A DNA stretch of 47,792 nucleotides, from contig DATHVD010000083.1 in NCBI GenBank assembly GCA_035461525.1, positions 1-47,792 on the forward strand, read 5' to 3'. The stretch comes from JAIBJN01 sp035461525 (GTDB lineage Bacteria; Actinomycetota; Thermoleophilia; Gaiellales; Gaiellaceae). Below, piece by piece: positions 1 through 7,834 of this stretch. Within the stretch, counting starts at the first letter, position 1; each line of letters opens with the position of its first letter. A program made the translations under genes and the position numbers. Under the pieces are notes generated by a model. It did not search any database. It saw nothing but the letters and a program-made list of their open reading frames with translations, and was not told the DNA's origin.

Positions 1-98
1 CTCCCGGGTGGGGGCTCCGGCCTAGGACAGCTCCGGGAGGAGGCGGGCGCGCCCGCCTCCTCCCGGAGCTGTCCTAGGCCGGAGCCCCCACCCGGGAG
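1..98. repeat. Perfect 98-bp palindrome at window edge
   Basis: Bases 1-49 are the exact reverse complement of bases 50-98, with no loop. The right arm contains the last eight codons and the stop codon of the amidohydrolase gene at 74-727. Perfect arms of 49 bp with no spacer are poorly tolerated in living cells, and this one begins at base 1. I therefore infer a fold-back duplication at a contig end, with 50-98 the genuine copy. A real cruciform or giant terminator is the less likely alternative. Confidence 0.9.
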
Positions 99-727
99 GG
101 GACGCCCTCGAGATAGCCGAGAGCATCCTCGACCGAGACGACGTCCGCGTACTTCGCCTGGATGTCGAACAGGTTCGCCTCGTGCGGCGCCTCGGCGCGG
201 TCGCCGACACACTCGCGGGGGACGAGGGTAGGGAAGCCGTTCTGCAGGAGGTCGACGGCGGTCGCCCGGATGCAGCCGCTCGTCGTCGCCCCGCAGAGCA
301 CGACCGTGTCCACGCCTTGACTGACGAGAACGGCGACGAGGTTCGTGCCGAAGAACGCCGAGGCGCCCTTCTTCACGAGGACGGTCTCCTCTTCGCGCCG
401 GTCGAGGCGCGGGTCGATCTCGACCCAGCGGCCGCCGAGCTCGAGATCCCCGAGCGTCGGCACCTTCTGGAGCCAGAGGGCCCCGTCCTTCCCGTTGGCC
501 TCGAAGCCGATCGTCGTGAAGACGACGGGAAGGCCCTTGGCGCGCGCGGCGTCGAGGATCCGCCTCGTCGCCTCCACCTCGGCGGTCAGGTCCGACCCGA
601 GCGCGCAGTCGGGATCGGTGAAGCCGCAGCTGAAGTCGACGACGAGCACCGCCGGCCGCTCGCCGAGCGTGACACTCCCACCGAGGCGCGCCCGTTCGTA
701 GACCTCGCGCGCCCGCTCGTCCGTCAT
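74..727 (-). CDS. Isochorismatase-family amidohydrolase (N-carbamoylsarcosine amidase-like), copy 1
   Basis: 217-aa cysteine hydrolase of the isochorismatase fold. The expected triad is visible: Asp31 (VVDFS), Lys119/120 (VKKGASAF) and Cys152 (TTSGCIRAT), with the cis-peptide stretch just before the cysteine. N-carbamoylsarcosine amidases remove a carbamoyl group from an N-carbamoyl amino acid, giving the amino acid, CO2 and ammonia. That suits the neighbouring hydantoinase, whose product is an N-carbamoyl compound. The ATG overlaps the hydantoinase stop as ATGA, so the two are probably translationally coupled. It is strongly similar throughout to the protein at 9525-10148, so the pair looks like a duplication within the cluster. 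The 3' end lies in the edge palindrome, but length and ending resemble the paralogue. Substrate is inferred. Confidence 0.85.
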   Translation of the reverse strand: MTDERAREVYERARLGGSVTLGERPAVLVVDFSCGFTDPDCALGSDLTAEVEATRRILDAARAKGLPVVFTTIGFEANGKDGALWLQKVPTLGDLELGGRWVEIDPRLDRREEETVLVKKGASAFFGTNLVAVLVSQGVDTVVLCGATTSGCIRATAVDLLQNGFPTLVPRECVGDRAEAPHEANLFDIQAKYADVVSVEDALGYLEGVPSRVGAPA

Positions 728-2142
728 GCGACCGCCGCCTTCCCGGCCGGCTCGAGGTGCTCGCCGAAGCGGGCGCGCTTCACGAAGCGGCCCGCGCCGG
801 GCTCGGCGACGAGCTGGTCGTCCTCGACGATCACCTGGCCGCGGACGCAGACGACCTGCGGGGCGCCCTGGACCTCGGTGCCCTCGAAGAGGTTGTAGTT
901 GACGTTCGTGTGGTGGGTCTCCGCCGAGATCGTGAGCTTCTTCTCGGGGTCCCAGACGACCAGGTCCGCGTCGCTGCCGACGGCGATCGTCCCCTTCCTC
1001 GGGTAGAGGCCGAACAGCTTGGCGACGTTCGTCGACGTCAGCTCGACGAAGCGGTTGAGCGAGATGCGCCCGGTCCGCACGCCGAAGTGATGGAGCATGT
1101 GGAGGCGGTTCTCGATCCCCGGGCCCCCGTTCGGCACCTTCTCGAACTCGCGCCCGTTGACCCCCTTCTGGTCGGGCCAGTTGAACGGGCAGTGGTCGGT
1201 CGAGACGACGGAGAGGTCGTCGCGGACGAGCGCCTTCCAGAGGTGCTCCTGCTGCTCCTTCGGCCGGGGCGGCGGCGTGTAGATGTACTTCGCCCCCTCC
1301 CAGTCAGGCTTCTCCATCGCCGTCTCGTCGATGAAGAGGTACTGGGTGCACGTCTCGCCCCACGTCTCCCAGCCCTTCTCCCGCGCGAGTGCGATCGGCT
1401 CGACGGCCGGCTGGCACGAGACGTGGACGACGTAGAGCGGCGCGCCGGCGACCCGGGCGAGCTGGACCGCGCGGTTCGTCGCCTCCGCCTCGGTCTCCAT
1501 GGGCCTCGTCCGCGCGTGCCAGATGGGATCGGTCTTCCCCTCGGCGACCGCCTCCTTGACGATGACGTCGATCGCGTCACCGTTCTCCGCGTGGACCATC
1601 ACGAGGCCGCCCGTCTCGTTCGCGACCTGCATCGTCTTGAAGAGCGTCTCGTCGTCGACCATGACGGCGCCCTTGTACGCCATGAAGAGCTTGTAGGAGG
1701 TGACACCCTCGTCGGGCAGCTTCGCGAGCGCCTCGAGGCCGCCGCCGCCCTGCAGGTCGGTGACGCCGATGTGGAAGCCGACGTCGATCACCGGCTTGCA
1801 CCGCTCGATCTTCTCGAAGTAGTTCTCGAGCGCCTCGGGGAACGGCGTGCCCGGCGCCTGCATGCAGAAGTCGACGAGCGAGGTGGTTCCGCCGAACGCG
1901 GCGGCCACGGTCCCGGACGTGAAGTCGTCGCAGGTCGTCGTGCCCCCGAAGAACATCTCGATGTGGGTGTGCGGGTCGATCGCACCCGGGATCACGTACT
2001 TCCCCGACGCCTCGATCACCTTGTCCGCGCTCACGTCGAGCGACTCGCCGAGGAGCGTGACGGTCCCGTTCTCGGCGTAGATGTCGGCGACGTAGTCGTC
2101 GGCGGCCGTGATGATCCGGCCGCCCTTGATCAGTAGGGACAT
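724..2142 (-). CDS. hydA: Dihydropyrimidinase / D-hydantoinase
   Basis: 472-aa cyclic amidohydrolase that opens dihydropyrimidine or hydantoin rings to N-carbamoyl amino acids; cytosolic and binuclear-metal dependent. All metal ligands are in place: His58 and His60 (DPHTH), the carboxylated Lys151 (SYKLFMAYKG), His184 (VMVHAENGD), His240 (VVHVSC) and Asp316 (STDHCPFN). These positions match characterised hydantoinases almost residue for residue. I place the start at 2142 because AAAGGAGGT lies just before this ATG and the domain begins there (MSLLIKGGRI). The longer reading to 2361 is arginine-rich shadow sequence that runs into the asparaginase gene. It sits between asparaginase and the carbamoyl-amidase in the transporter-led operon, which favours a catabolic hydantoinase role over pyrimidine salvage alone. 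Confidence 0.93.
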   Translation of the reverse strand: MSLLIKGGRIITAADDYVADIYAENGTVTLLGESLDVSADKVIEASGKYVIPGAIDPHTHIEMFFGGTTTCDDFTSGTVAAAFGGTTSLVDFCMQAPGTPFPEALENYFEKIERCKPVIDVGFHIGVTDLQGGGGLEALAKLPDEGVTSYKLFMAYKGAVMVDDETLFKTMQVANETGGLVMVHAENGDAIDVIVKEAVAEGKTDPIWHARTRPMETEAEATNRAVQLARVAGAPLYVVHVSCQPAVEPIALAREKGWETWGETCTQYLFIDETAMEKPDWEGAKYIYTPPPRPKEQQEHLWKALVRDDLSVVSTDHCPFNWPDQKGVNGREFEKVPNGGPGIENRLHMLHHFGVRTGRISLNRFVELTSTNVAKLFGLYPRKGTIAVGSDADLVVWDPEKKLTISAETHHTNVNYNLFEGTEVQGAPQVVCVRGQVIVEDDQLVAEPGAGRFVKRARFGEHLEPAGKAAVA

Positions 2143-2177
2143 CTGGACCTCCTTTTGTCTGACATCGAGCCTATCCC

Positions 2178-3146
2178 TCAGCCTGCCTCGGCGGCAAGCG
2201 CCTCTGCGACGTCCAGGCCGGCGGCGAGCGCCAGCTGGGCGAGGACCCGCGCCTTGGGGCCCGCGAGGTCGCCGGCGAAGAGGGCTCCGGCCTCGGCGAG
2301 ATCCTTGCCGCCGCCCCGCCCGTACACCGACTCGACGCGCCCGGCGAGGCAGCGGGAGCACACGACGACGGGCACGCCGGCCCGGACGGCGGCCTCGACG
2401 TCGGGGAGCACGGACTCGTTCGCGTTCCCGCGCCCGGTGCCCTCGAGCACGATCGCGCGGCTGCCCCCGCCCAGCGAGGCGCGGAGAAAGGTCCCGTCGC
2501 TCCCGGCGTGCAGGCGGATCAGGTCGACGCGCGGCAGCGGCTCCGCCGGGCGGGGAAGCGGCCGGCTCCGGTCGGGCCGGCGGCGGAAGAGCACAAGCTC
2601 GCCGTCCACGTGCCCGATCGGCCCGTAGCCCGGCGAGTCGAAGGCCCGGAGGGCGCTCGTGTGCACCTTGCGCGCCTCGCGAGCGGCGTGCACCTCGCCC
2701 GCGAAGGCGATCGTGGCGCCCCGTCCCCCGGCCGCGAGCGTGCTTGCGACCCGGATGGCGTTCGCGAGGTTGCGCGGCCCGTCGGTGTCGGGCTCGTCCG
2801 CGGCTCGCTGCGCGCCGGTGAAGACGACCGGGGTCTCGGACTCGAGCAGCCGGTCGACCAGGTAGACGGTCTCCTCCATCGTGTCCGTGCCGTGCGTGAC
2901 GACGACGCCGGCGACACCGTCCCGCCCGCAGTGCTCGCGCACGCGGTCCGAGAGGGCGACGGCGAGGTCGCCGTGCATGTCGAAGCTGGGGACCTGCGCG
3001 AAGTCGTCGAGCTCGAGCGACGGCGCCTCCGGCCAGCGGAGCATCTCGACGAGCTCCTCGCCGCTCACGGCCGGGACGAGCTTCCCCGTCGCCGGATCCG
3101 GGCGCATCGCGATCGTGCCGCCCGTCGAGACGACGACGACCCGCAC
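2178..3146 (-). CDS. L-asparaginase family amidohydrolase
   Basis: 322-aa asparaginase-fold protein. The two threonine centres are present: Thr11 in STGGTIA and Thr87-Asp88 in THGTDTMEET, plus Lys160 (ARKVHTSALRAF), corresponding to Thr12, Thr89-Asp90 and Lys162 of E. coli AsnB-type enzymes. There is no signal peptide, so it is cytosolic. The normal reaction is asparagine to aspartate and ammonia. Its place between the permease genes and the hydantoinase suggests a related amide, perhaps an intermediate of the cluster, as substrate; that is inference. The gene lies 7 bases after the permease gene and 35 bases before the hydantoinase start, in one transcription unit. Confidence 0.88.
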   Translation of the reverse strand: MRVVVVSTGGTIAMRPDPATGKLVPAVSGEELVEMLRWPEAPSLELDDFAQVPSFDMHGDLAVALSDRVREHCGRDGVAGVVVTHGTDTMEETVYLVDRLLESETPVVFTGAQRAADEPDTDGPRNLANAIRVASTLAAGGRGATIAFAGEVHAAREARKVHTSALRAFDSPGYGPIGHVDGELVLFRRRPDRSRPLPRPAEPLPRVDLIRLHAGSDGTFLRASLGGGSRAIVLEGTGRGNANESVLPDVEAAVRAGVPVVVCSRCLAGRVESVYGRGGGKDLAEAGALFAGDLAGPKARVLAQLALAAGLDVAEALAAEAG

Positions 3147-3153
3147 GGCGGGC

Positions 3154-4053
3154 CTAGCGCCCGCCGGAGCCGGCGAGCTCGCCCTCGGGGAGGTCGCTCT
3201 CGAGCAGCCCCATCTCCTCCTCGACGGTCGCCTCGGCCACCGGCCGCCCGCGCCGGCGCCGTAGGACCCCCGCGACGACGAGGAGGATGCCGACGGCCAG
3301 GAGCGAGACGAGCGTCGTCGCGGTCCCGAGGGCGTAGAGGTCGGGGCGGATGACGGAGCCGATCGTGAGCGCGAAGATCTGGAGCGGCAGCGTGTTCTCC
3401 CCGCCGGCGAGGAGGGCGGTGCGGTCGTAGTCGTTCCACGAGAGCGTGAACCCGAAGAGGAACGCGCCCAGGAGGCCCGTCCAGATGAGCGGGAGCGTCA
3501 CCTCCCGGAACGTCCGGAAGGCCCCGGCACCGAGATCGCGAGAGGCCTCCTCGACCGAGTTCGAGTACCGGTTCCAGACGGCCACCATGACGAGGAAACC
3601 GAACGGGAGGCCCCAGACGACGTGCGTGCCGACCACGGTCCTCCAGAGCGACGTCGGCTCGCCGAGGAACTGCCAGTAGAGCGCGGTGCCGAGGCTGAGG
3701 AGGATGCCCGGCGTCATGAGCGCGAGCATGATCAGGTAGAAGACCGCGTTGTCCCCGCGGAAGCGGCGGCGGTACGCCATGGAGAGGGTGAGGGCGAGAA
3801 AGGCGACGATCGCGCCAGAGATGAGGCCGAGGCGAAGCGAGCGCCCCGCCGTCTCCCGGATCGTATCGGCGCGCGGCCCGTCCACGAGCTGGTCCCACCA
3901 GTGGAGGCTGAAGCCGCGCATCGGGAAGCTGATCCCGCCCTGTGGGCCCTGGAACGAGAGCACCGCCATGACGATCATGGGCCCGTAGAGAAAGAGCAGG
4001 AAGGCGACGAAGTACGCCGCGAGAGCCCACTTGACCCAGCGCCGGCGCCGCAT
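3154..4053 (-). CDS. ABC transporter permease, PotC-like
   Basis: 299-aa inner-membrane permease with about six hydrophobic helices starting at residue 8. The cytoplasmic coupling loop carries the EAA motif (EEASRDLGAGAF...LPL) typical of MalF/PotB-type permeases that dock the ATPase. With the upstream permease it forms the channel of a spermidine/putrescine-class importer. The ATG directly abuts the stop codon of the upstream permease gene. The C-terminal tail after the last helix is charged and cytoplasmic. The substrate is not readable from sequence; the operon suggests an amine, ureide or cyclic amide rather than polyamine alone. Confidence 0.9.
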   Translation of the reverse strand: MRRRRWVKWALAAYFVAFLLFLYGPMIVMAVLSFQGPQGGISFPMRGFSLHWWDQLVDGPRADTIRETAGRSLRLGLISGAIVAFLALTLSMAYRRRFRGDNAVFYLIMLALMTPGILLSLGTALYWQFLGEPTSLWRTVVGTHVVWGLPFGFLVMVAVWNRYSNSVEEASRDLGAGAFRTFREVTLPLIWTGLLGAFLFGFTLSWNDYDRTALLAGGENTLPLQIFALTIGSVIRPDLYALGTATTLVSLLAVGILLVVAGVLRRRRGRPVAEATVEEEMGLLESDLPEGELAGSGGR

Positions 4054-5037
4054 CTAGAGCTCCTCCCTCAGGTTCGAGAGCCGTAGGAGCAGGAACACCC
4101 CCACCATCATCGCGAGAACGAGGAAGACCGCCGAGGCCGCCGCCTGGGGGAACTGCACCGAGAGGACCTGGTTCGAGACGATCGTCCCGACCGAGGACAC
4201 CTGGCCGCCGCCGATGATGCGGACGGTCCCGAACTCGCCCATCGTGAGGACGAAGACGAAGATCGAGCCGATCACGATCCCCGGCATCGACTGCGGGAGG
4301 ATCACCTCGCGGAAGCTCTGGAACGAGTTCGCCCCCAGGTCGCGGGCGGCCTCGAGGGAGCTGCGGTCGATCTGGGCGAGCATGAAGAAGATGGGCGCGA
4401 CCATGAAGAGGATGTAGAGCTGCAGCATCGCGAGAGTGACGGCGAAGTCGGAGAAGAGGAGGATGTCGAGCGGCTCATCGATCAGCCGCAGCTTCTCCAG
4501 GATCGTGTTCAGCGCGCCCTGGCGGCCCATCATCGGCACCCACGCGACGGCGCGGATGAGGTAGCTCGTCCAGAAGGGGGCGAGCGCGATGATGAAGAGC
4601 GCGATCTGGTTGCGCAGGCTCGTGACGCTGATGGCGAGGAAGTACGCGACCGGGAAGCCGAAGACGAGCGAGGCCGCGACCACCACCAGCGAGTGCCAGA
4701 AGCTGCTCCAGAGCTGCGACCAGTAGACGTCCGAGCCGAAGAGCGTCCGGTAGTTGTCGAGCGTCCAGACCTCCTCGAAGCCGCTGATCGTCCTCGTCCA
4801 GAAGCTGACGAGGATGATGAAGACGACGGGGGCGAGCAGGAAGAAGACGAGCCAGGCGGAGCCCGGCACGAGCCAGACGGCGGTGCGCAGGCCCGGGGAG
4901 TCCCCTGCACGCCTCAGCCGGGAGCGTCGCCTGCCCGCTTCAGCCTCGCCCTCCGGGGCATCCGGCGGCGCTCCTCCGCCGCCCGCGTACGCGGGCGCCG
5001 GCTGCCCTCTAGGATCGGAGGAGCTGGACATCCCCAT
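4054..5037 (-). CDS. ABC transporter permease, PotB-like
   Basis: 327-aa permease. About 50 polar residues rich in Pro, Gly and Arg precede the first helix (TAVWLVPGSAWLVFFLLAP), followed by about five more helices. The EAA loop reads LEAARDLGANSFQSF with the conserved glycine. It pairs with the permease at 3154-4053. The start overlaps the ATPase gene end by 29 bases. A second ATG two codons in (5031) is equally possible, and neither has a convincing ribosome-binding site, so coupling to the ATPase gene is likely. Confidence 0.9.
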   Translation of the reverse strand: MGMSSSSDPRGQPAPAYAGGGGAPPDAPEGEAEAGRRRSRLRRAGDSPGLRTAVWLVPGSAWLVFFLLAPVVFIILVSFWTRTISGFEEVWTLDNYRTLFGSDVYWSQLWSSFWHSLVVVAASLVFGFPVAYFLAISVTSLRNQIALFIIALAPFWTSYLIRAVAWVPMMGRQGALNTILEKLRLIDEPLDILLFSDFAVTLAMLQLYILFMVAPIFFMLAQIDRSSLEAARDLGANSFQSFREVILPQSMPGIVIGSIFVFVLTMGEFGTVRIIGGGQVSSVGTIVSNQVLSVQFPQAAASAVFLVLAMMVGVFLLLRLSNLREEL

Positions 5038-6166
5038 CCTGCCAGGAGATCCGGGCCGCCGTTCCTTCCCGCCCGCGCAGGACCGCGTACTCGTCCCCCG
5101 GGACCTTGGCGATGAAGGCGTCGTCGTCGAGCCGGAGGTGGAGCTTGACGAGGTCGCCGAGAAACTCGACGAACTCGACCTCGCACTCGAGCTCGTTGAC
5201 GCCCTCCGAGCGGCGCTCCGCGTCGACGTGCACCGCGGAGGCGCGCACGGACGCGGACGCCTCGGAGCCGGGCTCGAAGCCGTTGGCGGGCGCTGGGGCG
5301 ACGACCTTCAGCCGGCCCGCGTCGATGACGACCCGGTCTCCCTCCCGGGCGGCGACCGTGCCGCGGAAGATGTTGTTGTCGCCCATGAAGCGGGCGACGA
5401 TCTCGTTCTCGGGCCGGGTCGAGATCGTGAGCGGGTCGCCGACCTGGGAGATCCGCCCCTCGTGCATGACGACGATGCGATCGGCGACGGAGAGCGCCTC
5501 CTCCTGGTCGTGCGTCACGTGGATGAACATGAGCCCGAGCTGCCGCTGGAGGTTGCGGAGCTCGACGCGCATGCGGAGGCGGAGCAGCCGGTCGAGGTCG
5601 CCGAGGGGCTCGTCCAGGAGGAGCGCCTTGGGCTCCATCACGAGGACCCGCGCCAGGGCGACCCGCTGCTGCTGCCCCCCGGAGAGGGCGGCCGGCTTGC
5701 GGTCGGCGAACTCGGTGAGACCGACCATCTCGAGCGCCTCCTCCGCCTTCCTCCGCCGCTCCTCCTTGCCGACGCCGTGCATCTTCGGCCCGAACTCGAC
5801 GTTCGAGAGCACGCTCTTGTGCGGGAAGAGCGCGAAGTGCTGGAAGACCGTCGTCGTCGGCCTCTTCTCCGGCGGCAGGCCGCCGAGGCTCTCGCCGTCG
5901 AGGATCATCTCGCCCGACGAGGGCTCCTCGTGGCCCCCGATCATGCGGAGCGTCGTCGTCTTTCCGCACCCGGACGGCCCGAGCAGGACGACGTACTCGC
6001 CGTGCTCGATCGTCAGGTTCACGTCGTCCACGGCGAGCACACGCTCTCCGTGGTGGCCGCTGAAGACCTTCGTGAGGCTCCTCAGCTCGAGACCCGTGCC
6101 CTGCTCCATTCGGGAGGGGGCCGTGGAGGCCCCCTCCCCGTTCACTTCGACTACCGGTTCAGTCAT
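5009..6166 (-). CDS. ABC transporter ATP-binding protein, PotA-like
   Basis: 385-aa ATPase of the CUT1/spermidine importer class. In order: Walker A GPSGCGKTT at 63-71, Q-loop Gln109, signature LSGGQ at 161-165, Walker B LLLDEP around 182-187 and H-loop His219 (VTHDQEEAL). A C-terminal TOBE-type beta domain follows (about 290-385), usually involved in regulation or substrate sensing. The start is set at the ATG at 6166, 17 bases after the binding-protein gene; the open frame continues upstream only as antisense-like arginine-rich sequence. Met20 (6109) is an alternative. It powers the two downstream permeases. Confidence 0.92.
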   Translation of the reverse strand: MTEPVVEVNGEGASTAPSRMEQGTGLELRSLTKVFSGHHGERVLAVDDVNLTIEHGEYVVLLGPSGCGKTTTLRMIGGHEEPSSGEMILDGESLGGLPPEKRPTTTVFQHFALFPHKSVLSNVEFGPKMHGVGKEERRRKAEEALEMVGLTEFADRKPAALSGGQQQRVALARVLVMEPKALLLDEPLGDLDRLLRLRMRVELRNLQRQLGLMFIHVTHDQEEALSVADRIVVMHEGRISQVGDPLTISTRPENEIVARFMGDNNIFRGTVAAREGDRVVIDAGRLKVVAPAPANGFEPGSEASASVRASAVHVDAERRSEGVNELECEVEFVEFLGDLVKLHLRLDDDAFIAKVPGDEYAVLRGREGTAARISWQDGDVQLLRS

Positions 6167-6183
6167 ACGCCAGAGAGTAACCC

Positions 6184-7581
6184 CTACGCGGCCAGGAACT
6201 CGTTCCAGCGCTCGACCTGGTGCTCCTGCTCGTCCATGAGCGAGTTCCAGGAGCTGTAGTTGCACGCGCGGTCGACGAAGGAGCCGCCGTCGCGCACCAG
6301 CCCCTCCGCGATCGATTCCTCGCCGAACGGGCTGTCGAGTGCCTCCGGCGCGGCCTGGCCGTCGATCCAGAAGTTCCACTCGTCCTCGGAGACGTACTCG
6401 CGGCTCGTCTCCTGCACGACGTTGTAGTACCCCTGGCGCATCATGATCGCGCCCGCCTCGCCCTCGTGCCACCAGTTGAGGTAGTCGTAGCACGCCTTGA
6501 GCTTGGACGGGTCCTCGGCGACGTGGCCCATGATGCCCATGCCGCCGGCCCAGCCGCGGAAGCCGCCGGACGGAGCCGCGTAGCGGGTCGGGTGGCCCTG
6601 CGCCTGCAGGAGCGACACGGCGGGCGACCACATCGACTCGATCACGACCTCGCCCGAGGCCATCAGGTTGACGGACTCGTCGAACGTCGTCCAGAACGCG
6701 CGGAAGTGGCCCTGGCGCTTGAGGTCGAGGCAGACCTGGATGAGCTGGTCGATCTCCTCGCGGGTCATGTTGCCGAGATCCTCGAACTGCATGATCCCCG
6801 CCTGGACCGCGGCGTTGCCCACGTCCTGCATGCCGATCGACGGGTCGTTCAGGATCGCGACGCGTCCGCGGTACTCCGGGTTGAAGAGCTGGTCCCAGTT
6901 GACCTCGTCCGGCTCGAGCTGGATCTCCTCGGCGTTGTAGCCCATGGAGTCCATGTTGAAGTTGCCGCCGCTCATCGTGACGTACTGCGGCTCGTCGCCC
7001 GAGACCTCGCCCGAGTCCGGATCGGCCCACGTCGTGATCTCGCCGTCCTCGGTCGTGTACATCTTCCGGAAGGGAGCGTCCCCGTCTCCGAGGCTGCAGT
7101 CCGAGCTGTCCGGGTTGACGCGGCCGGTCTTGTAGAGGCTCGTGACCTCGCTCCAGCGCGTGATCCGCGACGTCTCGACCGGGATCATGTTGCCGCTCGG
7201 CCAGATCTGGTCGATGTCGTTGAAGTAGCCGGAGAAGATGTCCAGCGAGTCCGGCTGGGTGATCACCTTGTTGCGGCCGGTGACCGTGTCGGTGACGTCG
7301 AACGCGAGGCTGAAGCCGAGCGCAGCCTCCGCCGCCTCCCTGATCGGGTCGATCAGGTCGACGCCGAGGCCCGTCACGCGCAGCGTGCCGGTGAACTGCG
7401 GGGCTTCGCCGTTGTCGCCGCCCGTGTCCCCGGGAGCCGCGTCGTCGTCGTCGTCGCCACCGCAAGCGGCCAGCAGGCCGCCCAGGCTGAGCGCGCCGGC
7501 CGAGGCCAGGCCCCCCTTCACGAACGCCCGCCTTGTGAGGCCCCTCCTCTCCATCTCCCTCAACCAGTCTCTGTCAGTCAA
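6184..7581 (-). CDS. Extracellular solute-binding lipoprotein, PotD-like, Tat-type signal
   Basis: 465-aa binding protein that captures substrate outside the membrane for the PotABC-like importer. The N-terminus has a twin-arginine motif (TRRAFVKGG, residues 16-24), a hydrophobic stretch and a lipobox LLAAC with Cys40, followed by an acidic GGDDDDD linker. It should therefore be exported folded through Tat and lipid-anchored. I choose the TTG at 7581 because AAAGGAGGG lies six bases before it (7587-7596). A longer GTG start at 7653 and the ATG at 7554 are the alternatives. It is the first gene after the promoter at 7692-7720. The mature part resembles spermidine/putrescine-binding proteins; the true ligand is unknown. 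Confidence 0.88.
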   Translation of the reverse strand: MTDRDWLREMERRGLTRRAFVKGGLASAGALSLGGLLAACGGDDDDDAAPGDTGGDNGEAPQFTGTLRVTGLGVDLIDPIREAAEAALGFSLAFDVTDTVTGRNKVITQPDSLDIFSGYFNDIDQIWPSGNMIPVETSRITRWSEVTSLYKTGRVNPDSSDCSLGDGDAPFRKMYTTEDGEITTWADPDSGEVSGDEPQYVTMSGGNFNMDSMGYNAEEIQLEPDEVNWDQLFNPEYRGRVAILNDPSIGMQDVGNAAVQAGIMQFEDLGNMTREEIDQLIQVCLDLKRQGHFRAFWTTFDESVNLMASGEVVIESMWSPAVSLLQAQGHPTRYAAPSGGFRGWAGGMGIMGHVAEDPSKLKACYDYLNWWHEGEAGAIMMRQGYYNVVQETSREYVSEDEWNFWIDGQAAPEALDSPFGEESIAEGLVRDGGSFVDRACNYSSWNSLMDEQEHQVERWNEFLAA

Positions 7582-7624
7582 CGGGACCCTCCTTTCTCTT
7601 TCGCCGAACGCGTGCGACCTGGGG

Positions 7625-7783
7625 CTACGGGCATGCTCTGCGGCGTCGGACACGAGACGAGCCCCTGCCTGCCGCTACCGATGAGGCGGTTTGTATACGA
7701 TTTTGCGCCGCCCGAGTCAAGGGGATGGGACAAAGTCCGACATCGCCGACGTCGCACGAGACGGCCTGCCGCAGAACGGTCAT
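7625..7783 (-). CDS. Possible small ORF (52 aa) upstream of the transporter operon
   Basis: An ATG at 7783 is preceded by AAGGAG with five bases between, an ideal ribosome-binding arrangement, and opens a 52-codon frame ending at 7625. The peptide (starting MTVLRQAVSC, ending RRRACP) matches nothing I recognise and uses rare codons such as ATA. The frame spans the promoter at 7692-7720, so it could be made only from transcripts coming from the alpha/beta hydrolase gene. It could be a leader peptide, a coupling ORF or chance. Confidence 0.25.
   Translation of the reverse strand: MTVLRQAVSCDVGDVGLCPIPLTRAAQNRIQTASSVAAGRGSSRVRRRRACP
7692..7720 (-). promoter_or_regulatory. Sigma-70 promoter of the transporter operon with overlapping GntR-type operator
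   Basis: Read on the minus strand: -35 TTGACT (7715-7720), a 17-bp spacer, and -10 TATACA (7692-7697). The -10 is embedded in TTGTATACGA (7691-7700), which fits the general GntR/FadR half-site pattern TNGT-N2-ACNA. The same GTATAC core lies at the start of the GntR gene (17010-17015). The position predicts repression by blocking polymerase. The leader to the TTG start is about 100 nt. Confidence 0.7.
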
Positions 7784-7834
7784 CCTGTCTCCTTAGACGA
7801 CCGTCGGGCGTATTGGTCAGGAGCACCTGCATGC

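Noticed and set aside
4754..6259. 501-aa plus-strand open frame opposite the ABC ATPase
   Set aside because: It is antisense to a gene with all ATPase motifs, is low-complexity (runs of Arg, Glu, Leu, Asp) and shows no family motif. It is the usual GC-rich shadow, as are the long frames at 757-2136, 10262-12103, 12184-14256 and 45078-46325.
6167..7465. N-terminal extension of the ABC ATPase frame
   Set aside because: It reads through the solute-binding protein gene in another frame with Arg/Asp/Gly repeats and has no domain.
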